DNA of 64,000 nucleotides from Shinisaurus crocodilurus (GCA_021292165.1 CM037880.1:24206051-24270050), one strand, 5' to 3'; positions 44,534 to 57,083 are shown, counted from the stretch's first letter. The notes: a model not told the origin generated them from the sequence alone. Program-made: numbers and translations.

Positions 44534-46312
44534 AAACAGGGGTGCATTCTAGTCCCCTATTTTTTCAACCTGTTTATGAATGATCTGGCCCCTACTTTGA
44601 TGAGAGTGGAGGGTCATTTTCCAAAGCTTGCCCCCCCAAAAAATCCACTCTTACTTTATGCAGATGATGCTGTAGTTTTATCATTAACTCAGCTGGGTTT
44701 AAAATGTCTTATATCAGCTTTAGCAACATACTGTGATGCCAATGCGCCATCCATTCATTTTGTAAAATCTAAAATAATGGTCTTCTCCAAGGTGTGGAGC
44801 AGTTTCCACTGGACACTAAGGAACACTGTGCTAGAACAAGTTAGGGAATACAGATACTTGGGGTTAAACTTTCAGTATAACTCCAGCTGGAATGTGTTGT
44901 GCCTCCATTAGGTCAGACGGAGACCAGCCGTGCCAGAGTGTGTTTGGGGTGGGGCCAGGCACATGTAGCCTGACTCGACTGGGCTGCCTTACCAATCAGC
45001 GCCTGCTCAAAAGGCAGGTCCCAAACACACATCAGACACTGGAAGCAATTGTTTGCTTATACAGCTTCAGCCAGATGCCTCTGACACCCCTGAACTCAGA
45101 CTTTGAACCCTGGAACGACCTTGACGACGCCTTTGCCTACTCCTGAACTGGTTTGTGTTTGCTGCTTTTCAGAGATATATATTCTGGCATTGACCCTTGG
45201 ACTGTGATAATGATGGCGGCGTATCTTTGAACTGGACAGATTTACAACAGAATGCCCACCGCAATTATGCATTTAACTCGGCCAATCGCATGTTAGCAGT
45301 GGCTCGGGTTTTTTTATACACATGGTGGACATTATGTCCCCTCTGCCATTTGTGTTTTTCTAGATAAATCTATGGCCCAACTACTCTATGGCATCCCCAT
45401 TTGGATTAGTGCAGTTAATTCTGGGATGGAAAAAGTCCAAGCAAATTTCTTACAATGCATACTGGTTACTGGGTGTCCCCAATTGTGTTGGATATGCAGC
45501 TATGTACCTGGAAACTGGAGTGGGCCTTTTGGAAACGAAAGCCTGGGTACAAACTATCAAATTTTGGCTGTGTCTCTATTTTTCATCTGAGTGCCCCAGT
45601 TATGTACAATTTATGCTAATAGATTCTTATATTAGCAAATGGTCTCTTTTGGTCCAACGTAAAATTAGCTCAATTGGCATTCCCCTCAATTCCATGTTTA
45701 TGCTCGGATATCAGCAAGCCTTTAGATTGGTGTCCCAGAAACTGTATGACATTGAGAGGCAGGAGCCATTTTTGCTAGCAAACAGGACTTGCTCACCAGT
45801 CGCAAACAGTGTGCTGCCAATATATGGAACTCCCGAGTTCATCTCTTAGAACTCAGCAGGCCCGTAGAGCATTTATGTTAGCCAGATTTAACATTTGTCT
45901 TCAGCAATTCTCCAGGGAAGATTCTTGGGTTTCCCTTATCAGTAGAGACATTGTCCATGCATGGTTGGGGGCCCTTAATCCTTGACCCATGTCCTACTTT
46001 ACTGCAGATTTTATGCAGAGCTGAGGGACCATATAATTCTTCACCTTTTGAGGATGTTTCAAGGCTTACCGGATAAGTGGCTGGTTACTTACTGTTTACA
46101 TGATCAGAATCCAACTGTTACCACCCAAGTTGCTAAATTCTTTTTAGCTGTTATGCAAAGGAGGGTCCTTTTATTGGGTAATAATTGAGAGCTGTTCTAT
46201 CCCTATTTTTATGTATACTTTGTGACCTGTGTGTAAACTGCTGTGGTTGGTTTTTGTTTTGTTTGTTTGTTTTATTTAGGTCATATGACCGTAATAAATC
46301 TAAAGAAAGAAA
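44534..46312 (+). mobile_element. LINE-V copy 2, 3' part
   Basis: It resumes at the base after the L1: VPYFFNLFMNDLAPTL, LLLYADDAVVLSLTQLGLKC (YADD), EQVREYRYLGLNFQYNSSW. After an interruption (about 44893-45240, no similarity recognised) it continues with MAQLLYGIPIWISAVNSGME and the C-terminal region. The 3' end reads CGTAATAAATCTAAAGAAAG. Confidence 0.8.
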
Positions 46313-47500
46313 GAACAGATAGGAACCTTCATGGTGAGTATTCAAATGTACAGTTCCCTGTTCAAGCAGGAGGCATCCAGATGGGATGTTCACAAGCCAA
46401 TCAATAATAATAGGGAGAGTTTGAAAGGCTGAGTCTTATGATGTAGAAACCACCTGCTGCAGCATTCTCTGCCTGGAGACAGCCTCCACTGAGCCATAGG
46501 TGGACAAACTTAGAGGTGGACCAAGTAGCAGCCCTACATATTTCTGTCAGGGTAATGTTTGTGCTGAAAGTAGCAGACGTGGCCGCTGCACTAGTGGAGT
46601 GTGCTGTGACATTCCTAGGCTTAGGTAAGTGTTTTAAGTCATAGGAAGTGTAGATGCAAGCCTTAATACAATGCACCAGGGTGGAGTTAGAAACCTTTTA
46701 ACCTATGGCTCTGGGATGAAAGGAGATGAACAGGGAATCCTGTTCTGATGCACACATCTAACCTGTGCCAGACCTTCTCCAAAGGGTGGACAGGTTTAGG
46801 ACAAACGAAGGCAGGAAGAGAGCTTGAGATGGGTGAAAGGTGGAATTAACTTTAAAAGAAGGATCAGGTTGGAGTAAAACAGTGAAAAACGCAGAGGTGG
46901 TCCCTCACCGAAAGGTCTGACAGTTCTGAAATCCATCAAGCTGATGTTATGGCAACCAGAAAAGTGACCTTTTGAGACAGGAGATGGAGATAAATGATCT
47001 TGACCTGGTAAGAACTATGTGTAGACTCCAGGAAGGGAAGTGTTGGATCACTGGTGGGCTGAGGAGTGATGATCCACAAAGAAAACATTTAATATGTACA
47101 TGGGAACACAGAGGTAGGCAGTACAGAGCTTAGGGCTGTACCAGCACAGGGTATTAGCCTTGAGCCCAACATCCAAACTTTGCAGGAAATGAAGGAGCTC
47201 CCTTTTTTGGCCCACATTGTGGACCACATGAATGTACTTCACTGTCTTCTGTTTATCAAATGCAGATACTCTTGTTTGCATAGGCAAATGGCCCAGGAAT
47301 ACAAAAGGAAGAAGACAGAAAAGATGAAAAAAAGAATGAATACAGATATTGAATCAAGGGTGGAGTAAATAGAGTGAAAGAAAATTTGAAAACAGTAAAG
47401 ATAAGAGAGCAAAAGTAAGTAGCAGCGATTGGAACAGTAACGAAGGAAAGCTCTGTCCTAGGCAAAGGGAGGGAACTGACTGCAGAAGAGAAGACGAGCC
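46313..47500 (-). pseudogene. DIRS tyrosine recombinase fragment (DIRS copy 3)
   Basis: Minus-strand pieces in shifting frames: LLHFLQSLDVGLKANTLCW, VPMYILNVFFVDHHSSAHQ, VTFLVAITSA, and finally NVTAHSTSAAATSATFSTNI, LTEICRAATWSTSKFVHLW. Family knowledge: HSTR..A.S.A......EI..AA.W.S is the DIRS recombinase pattern. The usual Arg of HSTR is Ser here and no HY Tyr is seen. It directly abuts the LINE-V 3' end. Confidence 0.65.
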
Positions 47501-47773
47501 AGGATGGAGGGATTAGACAAAATCCTGGTCATGTGTTGCCTGCCTTGCCCTGGGCACTAGAGGGCATAACCCATGTGGACACCTCCTGCTCAAACAGGGA
47601 ACTTGGAGGCATATTGGGAAGCTCACTGAAAATGTCAACTTGGTTGATAAAACAATGAAAAAGGCAAATCATGAGAATTAAATAGAAAAGAGTTTTAAAT
47701 GGTATCATAACGCAACTATCTAAATCTATAGTGAAGTCACATTTAGACCATTTTGTGTTATGGACATGTTCAG

Positions 47774-47965
47774 GAAGGGGCCATAGTTCAGTGGTAGAGC
47801 ACATGCTTTGCAAGCAGAAGGTCCTAGATTCAATCCCTAGCATCTCCAGGTACAGCAGGCAAAGCTCCTATCTGAAACCCTGGAGAGCCACCGCCCGTCA
47901 GTGCTGACAATACTGGGCTAGATGTACCAATGGTCTGACTCAGTATAAGGCATCTTCCTATGTTC
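47774..47965 (+). mobile_element. tRNA-derived SINE
   Basis: The head has A-box TAGTTCAGTGG and B-box GGTCCTAGATTCAATCC at tRNA-like spacing. The body follows: CTGAAACCCTGGAGAGCCAC, GTGCTGACAATACTGGGCTA, CCAATGGTCTGACTCAGTAT. A reverse copy is at 1846-2040. Confidence 0.88.
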
Positions 47966-48125
47966 CCTTTCTACAGTTCTGGCCACCCTATCTCAAAAAA
48001 AGACATTATAGATCTGAAAAAGGTGGAGAAGATAGAACTAAAATTATCAAGGGGTTACATCTGTTGCATGAAGAAAGGCCACAGAGATGGCGTCTTTTCA
48101 GTTTAGAAATAAAAAGGTGCTTTCA
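47966..48125 (+). pseudogene. CR1/L3-like RT C-terminal scrap
   Basis: Plus-strand frames give FWPPYLKK, GGEDRTKIIKG and HEERPQRWRLFSLEIKR. They match the CR1 C-terminal pattern FWAPHFKKDIDKLERVQRRA...L.ERLK.LGMFSLQ.RR seen intact at 25285-27334. Confidence 0.6.
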
Positions 48126-48991
48126 CAGTGTGTCCAAGGTTGCTGGGCATAATAAGAATTACAACATCCATGAGGCCTAGCAACCTCAGATGCACTGCAT
48201 ATGCGTGGGAGCACCCAAGTCCTATCTGCACATACCCTCCGAACATTAGTGGAACTTTTTCCACTGCTACCCTTGTCTCTAGTAAGTCGTGTAAAGTGGG
48301 GAACAGCAGGGAGGCTTCCAGGCTCTAGTATGCCTCAATGATCATGGGGTGCCAAGATCTAGAATCCTCCAACGATTAATAAAACAGATTCATTTTCAGA
48401 TGTCCTATCAGACATAAGCAAAAAGGACTACCCAAAGTATTATACATATATAGAGCCTATGCAGTATTTTGCATATTATTTCTATTTCAAATCTATGTAA
48501 TTGGCCTCTAAATTAATATTAAAGTTTGGTTTTGAATCATCTTCTAGTTTATCTACTAAAAATACACACACACGGACACACTATAAATCCTGTGTATTTT
48601 GAGGTTTTTAAATTAGACATTAGAGGCCTGTAATTTCAACCAGAAGAGAAATTGTAAACTGAAAAGCAAAATAGTGGAGCTAGAAAGGCAAGGGCCTGCC
48701 TGTAGTATTTGTATTACTACCACAGGACTATTTTAGCTTGTTTTCCCATTAGCACATTCCTCCCCTTAGTGTATGAACTATAGAAATTTAAGCTAAAAAA
48801 GTGTTCCTCCCATAATGACGCTTCATGTGAATAAAGACCATTCTTCATTACATAACCCAAACTCATATTTAGGCTTCATCATTAAATACAAAAAAAACCC
48901 CTGCTGCCATGGGAGGGCTCCTGTATGGAAAGATGGCATATAAATATTTTAAATTAAAAACAACAACCACAACCAAATGCTATATACTTAC
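48126..48991. other. Intron, mostly unassigned
   Basis: 48128-48190 has a small inverted repeat (AGGTTGCTGGGCATAATAAG against CATGAGGCCTAGCAACCT). The rest is AT-rich with no recognised element. Confidence 0.4.
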
Positions 48992-49111
48992 CATTGATAC
49001 TGTCTGGATGAGTAGCTGCAAGTGTTTGTGCTGCTTGCAGGTCTTTTAGATTTGATTCCAAATGTTCCAAAAGCCATTTTTTCTTCCAATTAAGCTCATT
49101 TAAATCCTTGT
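48992..49111 (-). CDS. Exon 7 of array, type A (40 codons)
   Basis: The acceptor TTTTTTAG precedes AC AAGGATTTA, and the donor is ATCAATG|GTAAGTATA. It encodes KDLNELNWKKKWLLEHLES then NLKDLQAAQTLAATHPDSIN. It is 120 bp in phase 1. The usual QPDSIS ending reads HPDSIN here. The 6.7-kb downstream intron holds a SINE, a DIRS fragment and a LINE-V element with a nested L1. Confidence 0.82.
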
Positions 49112-50355
49112 CTAAAAAATGAGGTTTAAAAAACAATAAAAAGAAAAATGATTATCTAAATGTGAAAAGTAACTTAGGAGAATAAAAAAATATATTGTTA
49201 CATAAGTACGAGAGGTCAGAAGTTTCAGGGGTACAGTGTTCACCCAGGGTTCAGTCTCATTTGGAAGGAGGTCACAGGAGGCTTATGGCATTTTGTAATA
49301 TTTATTTATTTCATTGCATTTATATACCGCCCAATAGCCGAAGCTCTCTGGGGGTTTACAACAATTGGCCCTGCTTCCCCTCTCATCTCCCATGGTGGGA
49401 TGGAGGAACAGTTGAACTGGAGTAGGCCCGATGTTCCCTTTGCCTGCTCCTGCCTCCTTCACTCCTTCTTCTATATTTAAATATTTGCATTTAGTTATAA
49501 ATATATGCAGTGGAGGCTAGTGGCTCCAGTGTCAGCAGGGCTGTGTATTCACTCCGGATTTTACTCCAAATTTTAAAGCAGCTATCCACGCTGCTGAGCC
49601 CTATCTAGAGTGGATGCACAGCCGCGCTGACATTGAAGCTACCAGCCTGCACCGAATATATGAGTTGAGCATAAGGTGGAGGTTCACAGCATTAACATTC
49701 CAACAGATATTGCTCCCCCATTAGGTTTCTAGAGAGACCATCAGTGATGTAGGTTGGTCCAGAGAACAAATGAACCCTCTGTGTATCTCTTTCTGTCCTA
49801 CTCCAACATGTTTCTTCCCACAAGCATAGGACCTCATCTTCCCAGGTGTGGAGGCGTGGGAGCTAAGTCTGGATTCCCAAATGGCTGTCTCCTTCCAGAA
49901 GAGCCACCCATTGAGAGACATCTGCTTAACAAAAACAGATGGGCATTGCACATTATTGATATTTTTGTTTTTATATCATTGTTATCTTGTATTGATAAAA
50001 TAAAATTGTTGTTGTTGTTGCTTAAAGGCAGGGTAGTTGACTACTCTGCCAGAGCCATCAAGATAATCTCCTGTTCAACTGGTTTCATTAACTCTCTCCT
50101 GACTAAATCCCAGTCTTACAACCCAGAATCACAGGGCTCTAAGGTCTTCAGGTGACATCCAGACTAACCCCTGAATATAACAATATAATATAGAAAGAGA
50201 GCTAAAGGAAACATTTCCCCAAAAGTAGCAAACCAACATCACTATCTGAATGGTGGGTTAGGAATCTGAAAGTATTTCAGAGCTCATCACCATCTTTACA
50301 ATTTAAATCAAAATTATTCTTATTTTGCTGAAGAACTAATTTATTCCGTACTCAC
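49112..50355. other. Intron with a LINE/SINE tail
   Basis: 49300-49370 is a reverse tail (TTTATATACCGCCCAATAGC, CGAAGCTCTCTGGGGGTTTA). 49980-50025 holds a (GTT)n-type tail (TTGTTGTTGTTGTTG) that may end another element. Other parts are unassigned. Confidence 0.45.
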
Positions 50356-50481
50356 CAATGGGTCTTATTATTCCACCTGCCTCTGAAATATGCGCTTTCA
50401 TTTCTTGTACATCTTGCACAACTGCTATCAAGTTTTCCATCAAAATCTTTCTTTGCTCATTTAATTCCTGTATTTTTTTCT
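50356..50481 (-). CDS. Exon 6 of array, type B (42 codons)
   Basis: The acceptor TTATGTAG precedes AG AAAAAAATACAG, and the donor is ATTG|GTGAGTACG. It encodes KKIQELNEQRKILMENLIAV then VQDVQEMKAHISEAGGIIRPI. It retains the type B core (xQEL.EQR..L...L.A..QD.Q) but is more diverged than exons 2 and 4. The frame is intact. Confidence 0.85.
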
Positions 50482-52399
50482 CTACATAACAATTTTAATG
50501 CATTTTATAGAAACACTAAAATATACTTCTTAAGCATGTTAGAATTATATTTAATATCAGGTAATACAATTATTATTAACGTCTATTAATGTAATATAAC
50601 TAAACTTCAAGACCTTCAGAAGAAGATCTACCTTTCGGAAGTCACTATGTGAATAACATTACTGGGTTGGATCCAGACTAATGCTGCACTGCTGTGTGAC
50701 AAATATTTGCCCCAGAAGTCTTTGCACTCTAAACATTTGGCAAGGCTGTTGCACCAACCTGCATAATAGGTTACCTTGAAAATATTTATCCAAAAGGAGA
50801 TTTTGGTCTTCCACATTTCTCTCATAACTTGCTATACTCTCCTAAGCTACAATTTTTATAATACATATAATATAATACAATAATACATGTAATATGTCAT
50901 TTGCTTCAAAATGTATTATCATATGAAGTTTGAATAAGTTTGATACTAGCAAGGTATTCTAACAGAAGCATTTGTGCTGACATACCATGACTTTTCACTA
51001 ACCTAGGAACCTGGGAACACTATGGGAAAGACAAAATCTTCCTAGCTAAACTCAGAAAAAAGCAAGATGTGATAAGCAAGTTGGGGGAAAGGATGTTTGC
51101 ATATATGTAGTATTGTCAATTTGTTTTGCGTATGATGCAAATATGTGAACATAAAATATTGTGAGAAGTAAACAGGACTGAAAGACATTTCAAATTTAAA
51201 ATAGCTACACAATAGAACTATGAAAGAGAAACAGGGGGTATCCTATTTTGAAGGAAATGTGTCTCAGAATTGCTGACAAAACTACAAAGTAAATATATCA
51301 CTCCAAATCATAGGTGGGAACTTTGGAAAAAATAATAACTAATTGTTAGAGAAATTCCATTTTGTGGGAAACACATGTAAGCAAGCTCATCAGAAATCAT
51401 ATAAATATAAGAAGCAAAATATGGGAACTCCAGGATACAGCATCTGTCCTCATGGGAGGACAATGGCATAATAGTCATCTCATTGACTTGTCTGCTCTAT
51501 TTTGCTCCCAGCTCAGAAATGTCATTGGGTAAGAAACTTTAATCTTTAGAAAGGCAATACTCATAAAACTAAACTTAGAACGTTTTGAAAATGTGTTTTA
51601 TTTGTAACCACTTTGTATTTTGTATGTTCAATGCTCTTATTTATAGCTTACGATTTTAAAGTAAAAGATTAAAAGACACGCCTGATCTCAGAGTCCCCTA
51701 TTTAAAAATTCTGTGTGTTAATACCAGGAATTTTGTAAACTTACCATTTCTGTCATGACACTTTGTTCTGGGATATGGCATGGAATACGTTCCATGATCC
51801 ATGATCCACCTAAATACAGTCATCCCATATCATAACATTCCTAGACAGGGTCAAATCTGTCACAGCTGTCAATGGGACTTATGTCTCAGTAGACATGTAT
51901 ACAATTGCACTGTGAATTAGTCATGCTTCAATCCCATTGAAATAAATGGGATGTTAGTTGTGACTAACTTAAGAATCATTATTTAAATGGGACAAAAGCA
52001 TGACTAGCTTAGTCTGATCCAACATATTGTGCTTTATTGTACGATCTATTTTTCTTATTTTAAACTGAAAAAATATTTAAAGTATCTCAACTAACCATAC
52101 AAAACTATTAAATACTAAGTGTCATAATTAATTTTATAATACTAATTAAAATGCATTGTAAAGAAAAGAAAAAAATCAGTCATGAATCTGGTGCATTCAT
52201 ACAGAGGAAGAACAACTGAAATGGAAATAGGTACTCAATTACCAAATGATTAAATGTCTGCCAATTAGAAATATAATTGTTTAATTTTGGCTGGAACTGT
52301 GCCTCTTTTTCTTTTTTTTCTGAAACATGCATATCTGTAGATTAGTCTAATTATCCAAGCACTCAACGTGGTGGTGCTTTTTTCAGTGTTGCTACCTTT
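50482..52399. other. Intron, largely unique-looking, with one MITE-like palindrome
   Basis: 51840-52025 carries GTTAGTTGTGACTAACTTAAG with inverted TCATGCTTCAATCCCATTG / CAATGGGACTTATGTCTCAG text, related to 54239-54370 and 59008-59100. The remainder is AT-rich intron with no recognised feature. Confidence 0.45.
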
Positions 52400-52838
52400 T
52401 AACATACAGACGGCACCATCCAGTGTGGCTGCCAGTAACCCTCCAAACTCAGAGAATTATGAGCATCCAGTTGAGCACGGAGGCAAGGATTGCCTCCATG
52501 CTTCTGCTTCTCTGCAAAAGACATAGACAGCTGATTTCAGTCTACTATGTATTTTGCCCCTTCTCATGAGGAGGGGGGGCTGAGGCCCTGATGGGATATG
52601 TTGATCTTGGCAGAGCCTCACTCCTCCTGTGCCTTTTATGAAGTCGCACTTGCGAGTTTGGAGCCACAGACAGTGTGGAAAGAACTGTGCTGGCTGCAAG
52701 GGTGGAGGGAGGGTGCTCTGCGGTCAGGGTCACAGCTCCAACCTGGGAACACATTTCTGAGGCTGGAACTGGAACTCTAACCTATCCTATGGCTGTCTTG
52801 CCAGTGTCCTGTGGCCACAGGATCGTGCCCTTCATATG
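52400..52838. repeat. Unnamed dispersed repeat X, copy 2
   Basis: Partner of 9885-10330. The end block ACCTATCCTATGGCTGTC ... GTGGCCACAGGATCGTGCC matches. It has an extra GC-rich insert (GAGGAGGGGGGGCTGAGGC) relative to copy 1. Confidence 0.7.
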
Positions 52839-52868
52839 TTAGGGTGGTTCCCCATTTAAAAAAGCATG

Positions 52869-53364
52869 CCTCAGTCTTCCCCAAGACCCCAACCTAGTGC
52901 CCTCCATATGTTTTGGATTACAACTCTCATCATTCCCTACCAGTACAGCTAATGGCTTTGCTGGCTGGGGATGATGGGAGCTGTAGTACAACACCTCTGG
53001 ACGGTACCAGGTTAGGGAAGGCTAGGATACTTAGTTATGAAATGAGAGAAAGAATGTGGATGTCTAACCTACCATACAGTTGTAAAAGAACTCAAAGATC
53101 ATCATTGGGAGGTACAGAAATCTAACAAACAAAGGCACAGATTTCTACACCATAATGTTCTTGTCAGGATGAAGAATAGCTAGGCTAGTCTCTCCACAGA
53201 GACTAATGAAGCCAAATAGATTCATGAACTCCCTAGATTCATGAACCTTCTCCAACCTGGCACCCCCAGCTAACAGGCAATTAGCCATGCTGGCTGGGGA
53301 TGATAGGAATTGTAGCCCAACACAACTGGAGGGCAAAACCAGGTTGGGGAAGGCTGCTCTAGAA
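52869..53364. repeat. Two palindromic MITEs (CCAACCTGG-type), copies 2 and 3
   Basis: 52869-53030: CCCCAACCTAGTGCCCTCCA against CCAGGTTAGGGAAGGCTAGG. 53248-53364: TCTCCAACCTGGCACCCCC against CCAGGTTGGGGAAGGCTGC. Both contain GCTGGCTGGGGATGATRGGA. About 215 bp separates them. Confidence 0.75.
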
Positions 53365-53867
53365 TATATGACAATTTCATGATAGCTGCTGTCAATGGCC
53401 TGTGATGTGCAACAGCAGGCTCATTGCCACTTTAGGTTCCCTTGATTTACAAATGATTTAAGATAGATGAAGCATGAGGAGAGATGGCTAGAGTACAGGC
53501 AGCTTTTGGCTTGCACTGAATTCAGTTGACTGCAACCTAGGTAATTTTTAAGAGATTGTGTAGCAGCAGTATCAACTGTGATTGCATCTACAAAAGTATG
53601 GTCTACAGAAACTATTCCAGACAGTATATAACCTGGTAAATCCTGGTTATTGCTACCCAAAGACAAGAACCTTATACACTTTGATAACTTTGTCACCCAC
53701 ATCAATTTTACTTAACTTGCAGGCTGCCAATTTACTGACAAGCCAAAATAGGATGCTTGGCATGATCCTAAGCTTAGAAGTCAATTAAAATGAAAGGACC
53801 TCACATTGCAGGAGCATGTGTTTAAACCTGTAATTGAAACAAGCATCAGATATCACCATATACATAC

Positions 53868-53987
53868 CACTGATACTGTCTGGTTGTGCAGCTGCAAGAG
53901 CATGAGCTTCTTCCAGCTCTTTCACATTAGATTCCAAACTTTCCAATAAAAGTTGCTTCCACTGAGATAGTTCATACAAGCCCTTTT
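53868..53987 (-). CDS. Exon 5 of array, type A (40 codons)
   Basis: The acceptor CTGTTTGTAG precedes AA AAGGGCTTG, and the donor is ATCAGTG|GTATGTATA. It encodes KGLYELSQWKQLLLESLES then NVKELEEAHALAAAQPDSIS. It is 120 bp in phase 1. It has the same module order and C-terminal QPDSIS signature as the other A exons. A 3.4-kb intron separates it from its B partner. Confidence 0.85.
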
Positions 53988-54238
53988 CTACAAACAGCAA
54001 TGTTTTAGAATTATCTCTTTAAAATAGTTTCAAGTGTCCATATTACTAAATCATATAAAAGGAAGATAGATATGCAGATGTGAAAAACTGATTCTTTCAT
54101 AAAAAGACAAATGTTCTTTTGATCCATCCTTACAGCAGTTAAAGAAAGGTAACTGAAACACTTCTGAGAATGCAGTGAATTTCAAGGGAGACCTAAATCT
54201 TTAGCAATATCACAAAAGTTGACAATGTTATTTACAGT

Positions 54239-54370
54239 GGGTACTATCCAATGTTAATCCTACATAGAGTAGACCAATTGAAAGGAATGGAACTTAAGTT
54301 ACTCGTGATTAACTTATTCACATTCATTTCAATTGGTCTTACTCTACATAGGACTAACATTGGATACTAC
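54239..54370. repeat. Palindromic MITE, partly overlapped by L1 target site
   Basis: TGGGTACTATCCAATGTTAA ... GTAGACCAATTGAAA is inverted against TTTCAATTGGTCTTACTCTA ... CATTGGATACTACCCA. Arms are about 46 bp. The L1 at 54381 used the right end of this MITE as its target. Confidence 0.85.
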
Positions 54371-54380
54371 CCAGTATTTC

Positions 54381-56106
54381 TTTTCTTTTTTTTTAATTTT
54401 TATTTTAAAATTTTTCAAACAATATATAAAACAACTAAATAACAAACATACAACTTATATAGTGCTCCCGTCACCACGGGACCATATAATATATTCTATC
54501 TCTATAATCTATAGTTATTCATTATTCAAAAAATGCAACATATCTTGACAGGGCATACTCCCTTTCCCCTTATTTAACACAAAATCCAAAAATAAACCCC
54601 AAATATCCTTTAAATTGTTTTTCTTTAATTGTCCCCTTTTACATTTGATATTGCAAGCTAACATATCATTTAAAGCCATATCCCACACTTCTTTATACCA
54701 GTCAGTGATAGAGAAAACTTGCTGAACTTTCCATTTTCTTGCTATCATTAATCTACCCGCCGTTAACAAATTTACAATTAATTCTTTAACATTTTGAGGA
54801 CCAGCCACCTTTTCGGTTATTGATAACAATGCTAATTTAGGACAAACTTCTAAATCAACACCAACAATTTCTGATATTTCTTCAAAAACCATTTTCCAAA
54901 AATCCAATACATTTTTACAACTCCACCACATATGAGCATATGTACCCAGCTCCTGACAGCCTCTCCAACACATTGGAGAACATTTATTATCTAATCTGTT
55001 TATTCTCACCGGAGTCAGGTACCATCTCCAAATTAACTTATAGAAATTCTCTTTTATCCTTATTGACATATTTTTCAATATTTGCCACTCTTCCTTTGCT
55101 ATTTCCTCTTCAAACTCTATATCCCAAACTATCTTGATTTTCCGCTTGCTCTTCTGATTTCTGCATCATTTTATATATCATCTTCGTAATACTTCTAGCT
55201 GATACATTCCCTTCTATAAGTTCTCTGGACATAACCAACTGCTCAAATGCAGTGAATTCTCTTTCATGCTCATGTCTGTCTCCTCTTCCATTTCTTTCCC
55301 CATTGAACTAATTGGATTAAATTTAACCACGAAATTCTTCCTGCCCCAACCCTATCAATTATTTGCTGCCTTGTCTCCATTTTTTCCAGCCAGTCCATTA
55401 ATCTTATTACCTTTTTCTCTGTGTAAATTCGTTCTAAATGTCTAATATTCTCTGGAAAGTCCTCCATGACCACCACTGGAGTAAGTGGTGATATACCTGG
55501 TATAAATATTTTCTTATTTCTACCCCAAATTTCTAACATATTTTTTAAAAAGGGATTTTCTAATCTTTTTATCATATTATATCCTTGCTTTGTAAATAAA
55601 AAACTCTCCACCCTATTTCCCAATTCATATGCTTCTATTTCCCACCACATAAAATCCTTCCTAGCGATAATATCCATAATATATCTAAGTTGATTTGCTA
55701 TATAGTACCATTTTATATTTGGAAGACCAAGTCCCCCTACTTTTTGAGCTTTATACCACCTATTCTTAGTAATCCTCGATCTTTCCCCCCCATTACAATA
55801 ACTATTTAAAATTACTTGCCAATCTTTAATTTCCTTCTCTGATATCTTATATGGTATCATTCTAAATAAAAAATTTAACTTCGGTAAAATCTTCATTGTT
55901 ATCAAAGCTATCCTACCAAACCAAGATAATCCAAGTTTTTTATAGTCCTCTATTTTATTCTTACCCTCACCTTTTAATTTTTTAAAATTCCATTCTCCTA
56001 TTTGATCCAAATCTTTTAATATATCTATACCTAAATATTTAATTATATTTTTTATCTTTATATCAACTTTCTTTTTTTAAAATCCTACCCTTTCCTCCAT
56101 TTTGCT
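54381..56106 (-). mobile_element. 5'-truncated L1 with 17-bp target duplication
   Basis: The minus strand encodes L1 ORF2 C-terminal text: IALITMKILPKLNFLFRMIP, GGLGLPNIKWYYIANQL, WWEIEAYELGNRVESFLFTK and, in a second frame, CSPMCWRGCQELGTYAHMWW and CPKLALLSITEKVAGPQN. The flanks ATACTACCCAGTATTTC (54364-54380) and ATACTACCCAATATTTC (56107-56123) are a target duplication with one mismatch. An A-rich tail faces 54381. Confidence 0.9.
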
Positions 56107-56123
56107 ATACTACCCAATATTTC

Positions 56124-57083
56124 TATCCCAACTGTATACCTAAGTATCCAAAGAGGCTAATACATGGAGTAAATCAATAAAGAACACAACATGAAATCTA
56201 AAATACCAAATTAAACACAATGTAAACTAACAGAAGGAATGCAGTGATCAATAACTTTATTCTTCTACCTCCCCAAATGCATTTGTGCATAGCATTCATT
56301 TTATTTGGCAACAAAAAGATAAAAGAGAAAATGCTAAGCAAACTTCTCTGTGGAGGAAGTTCCAAATCCTCGACACTATTACCAAGACAGCTCTGTCTCT
56401 GGCAACCACTAACCCAACCCTAGTGGTGGGAGGACCAACAGCAGTGTCCATTGATGATCAGAACACATGGGCAGATTGATTTAACTGATGCTTAAACTAA
56501 AAGGTGGAGGGTACTGAGAACTGTCAGTTCAACACTAAAAATCGAGGGTTGTATTGCTAATGGGGAAATATTGCCCTCACCCCTTTCAGTGCACTTTCCG
56601 TTGCTGCTCCCCCCCCCCCTTTAAAGGTGCTTTTCAGCTGACAGCTAAGCACTTGGTCCCTCGGAACTGCGAGCAAGTCAGCCTATATGCAGTCCTGCCA
56701 TGCCCTCCCTTTGGCAGCTGAAACTGACAAGGAAATTGACCAGGCAAGACTACACATATTGGATAGCTGTAAGTGGGCACTTGTGCACCTGCAAACGACT
56801 GATAAAAATAATATTAATTTTAAAATTATGACCCGAAATACACATTTTTGAGGCCCCAAAAAATAAAAAAAAGGAGGAATGAGTGACACTCCATCCAAAG
56901 TGCTGTTTTTGCATCAGTGGAAGGGCAGTCACTGGTGAGATCGCAAAACCAAACAGCAGGGGGGGTTGCTGCTGGTCGCTGTTCCCAACAACCCACAATA
57001 CAATCACGCTACTAGATTTGGACAACACAACAGCCCATCGTAGGCAGGAACAACCCTAAAACAAGCCATGGGTTCTCAGGGTG
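56124..57083. other. Intron, unassigned
   Basis: A C-run at 56610-56620 and short chance ORFs. No element recognised. Confidence 0.35.

Noticed and set aside
47776..47850. Possible tRNA gene (A and B boxes present)
   Set aside because: The cloverleaf is imperfect, and the head is followed by a SINE body found again in reverse at 1846-2040.
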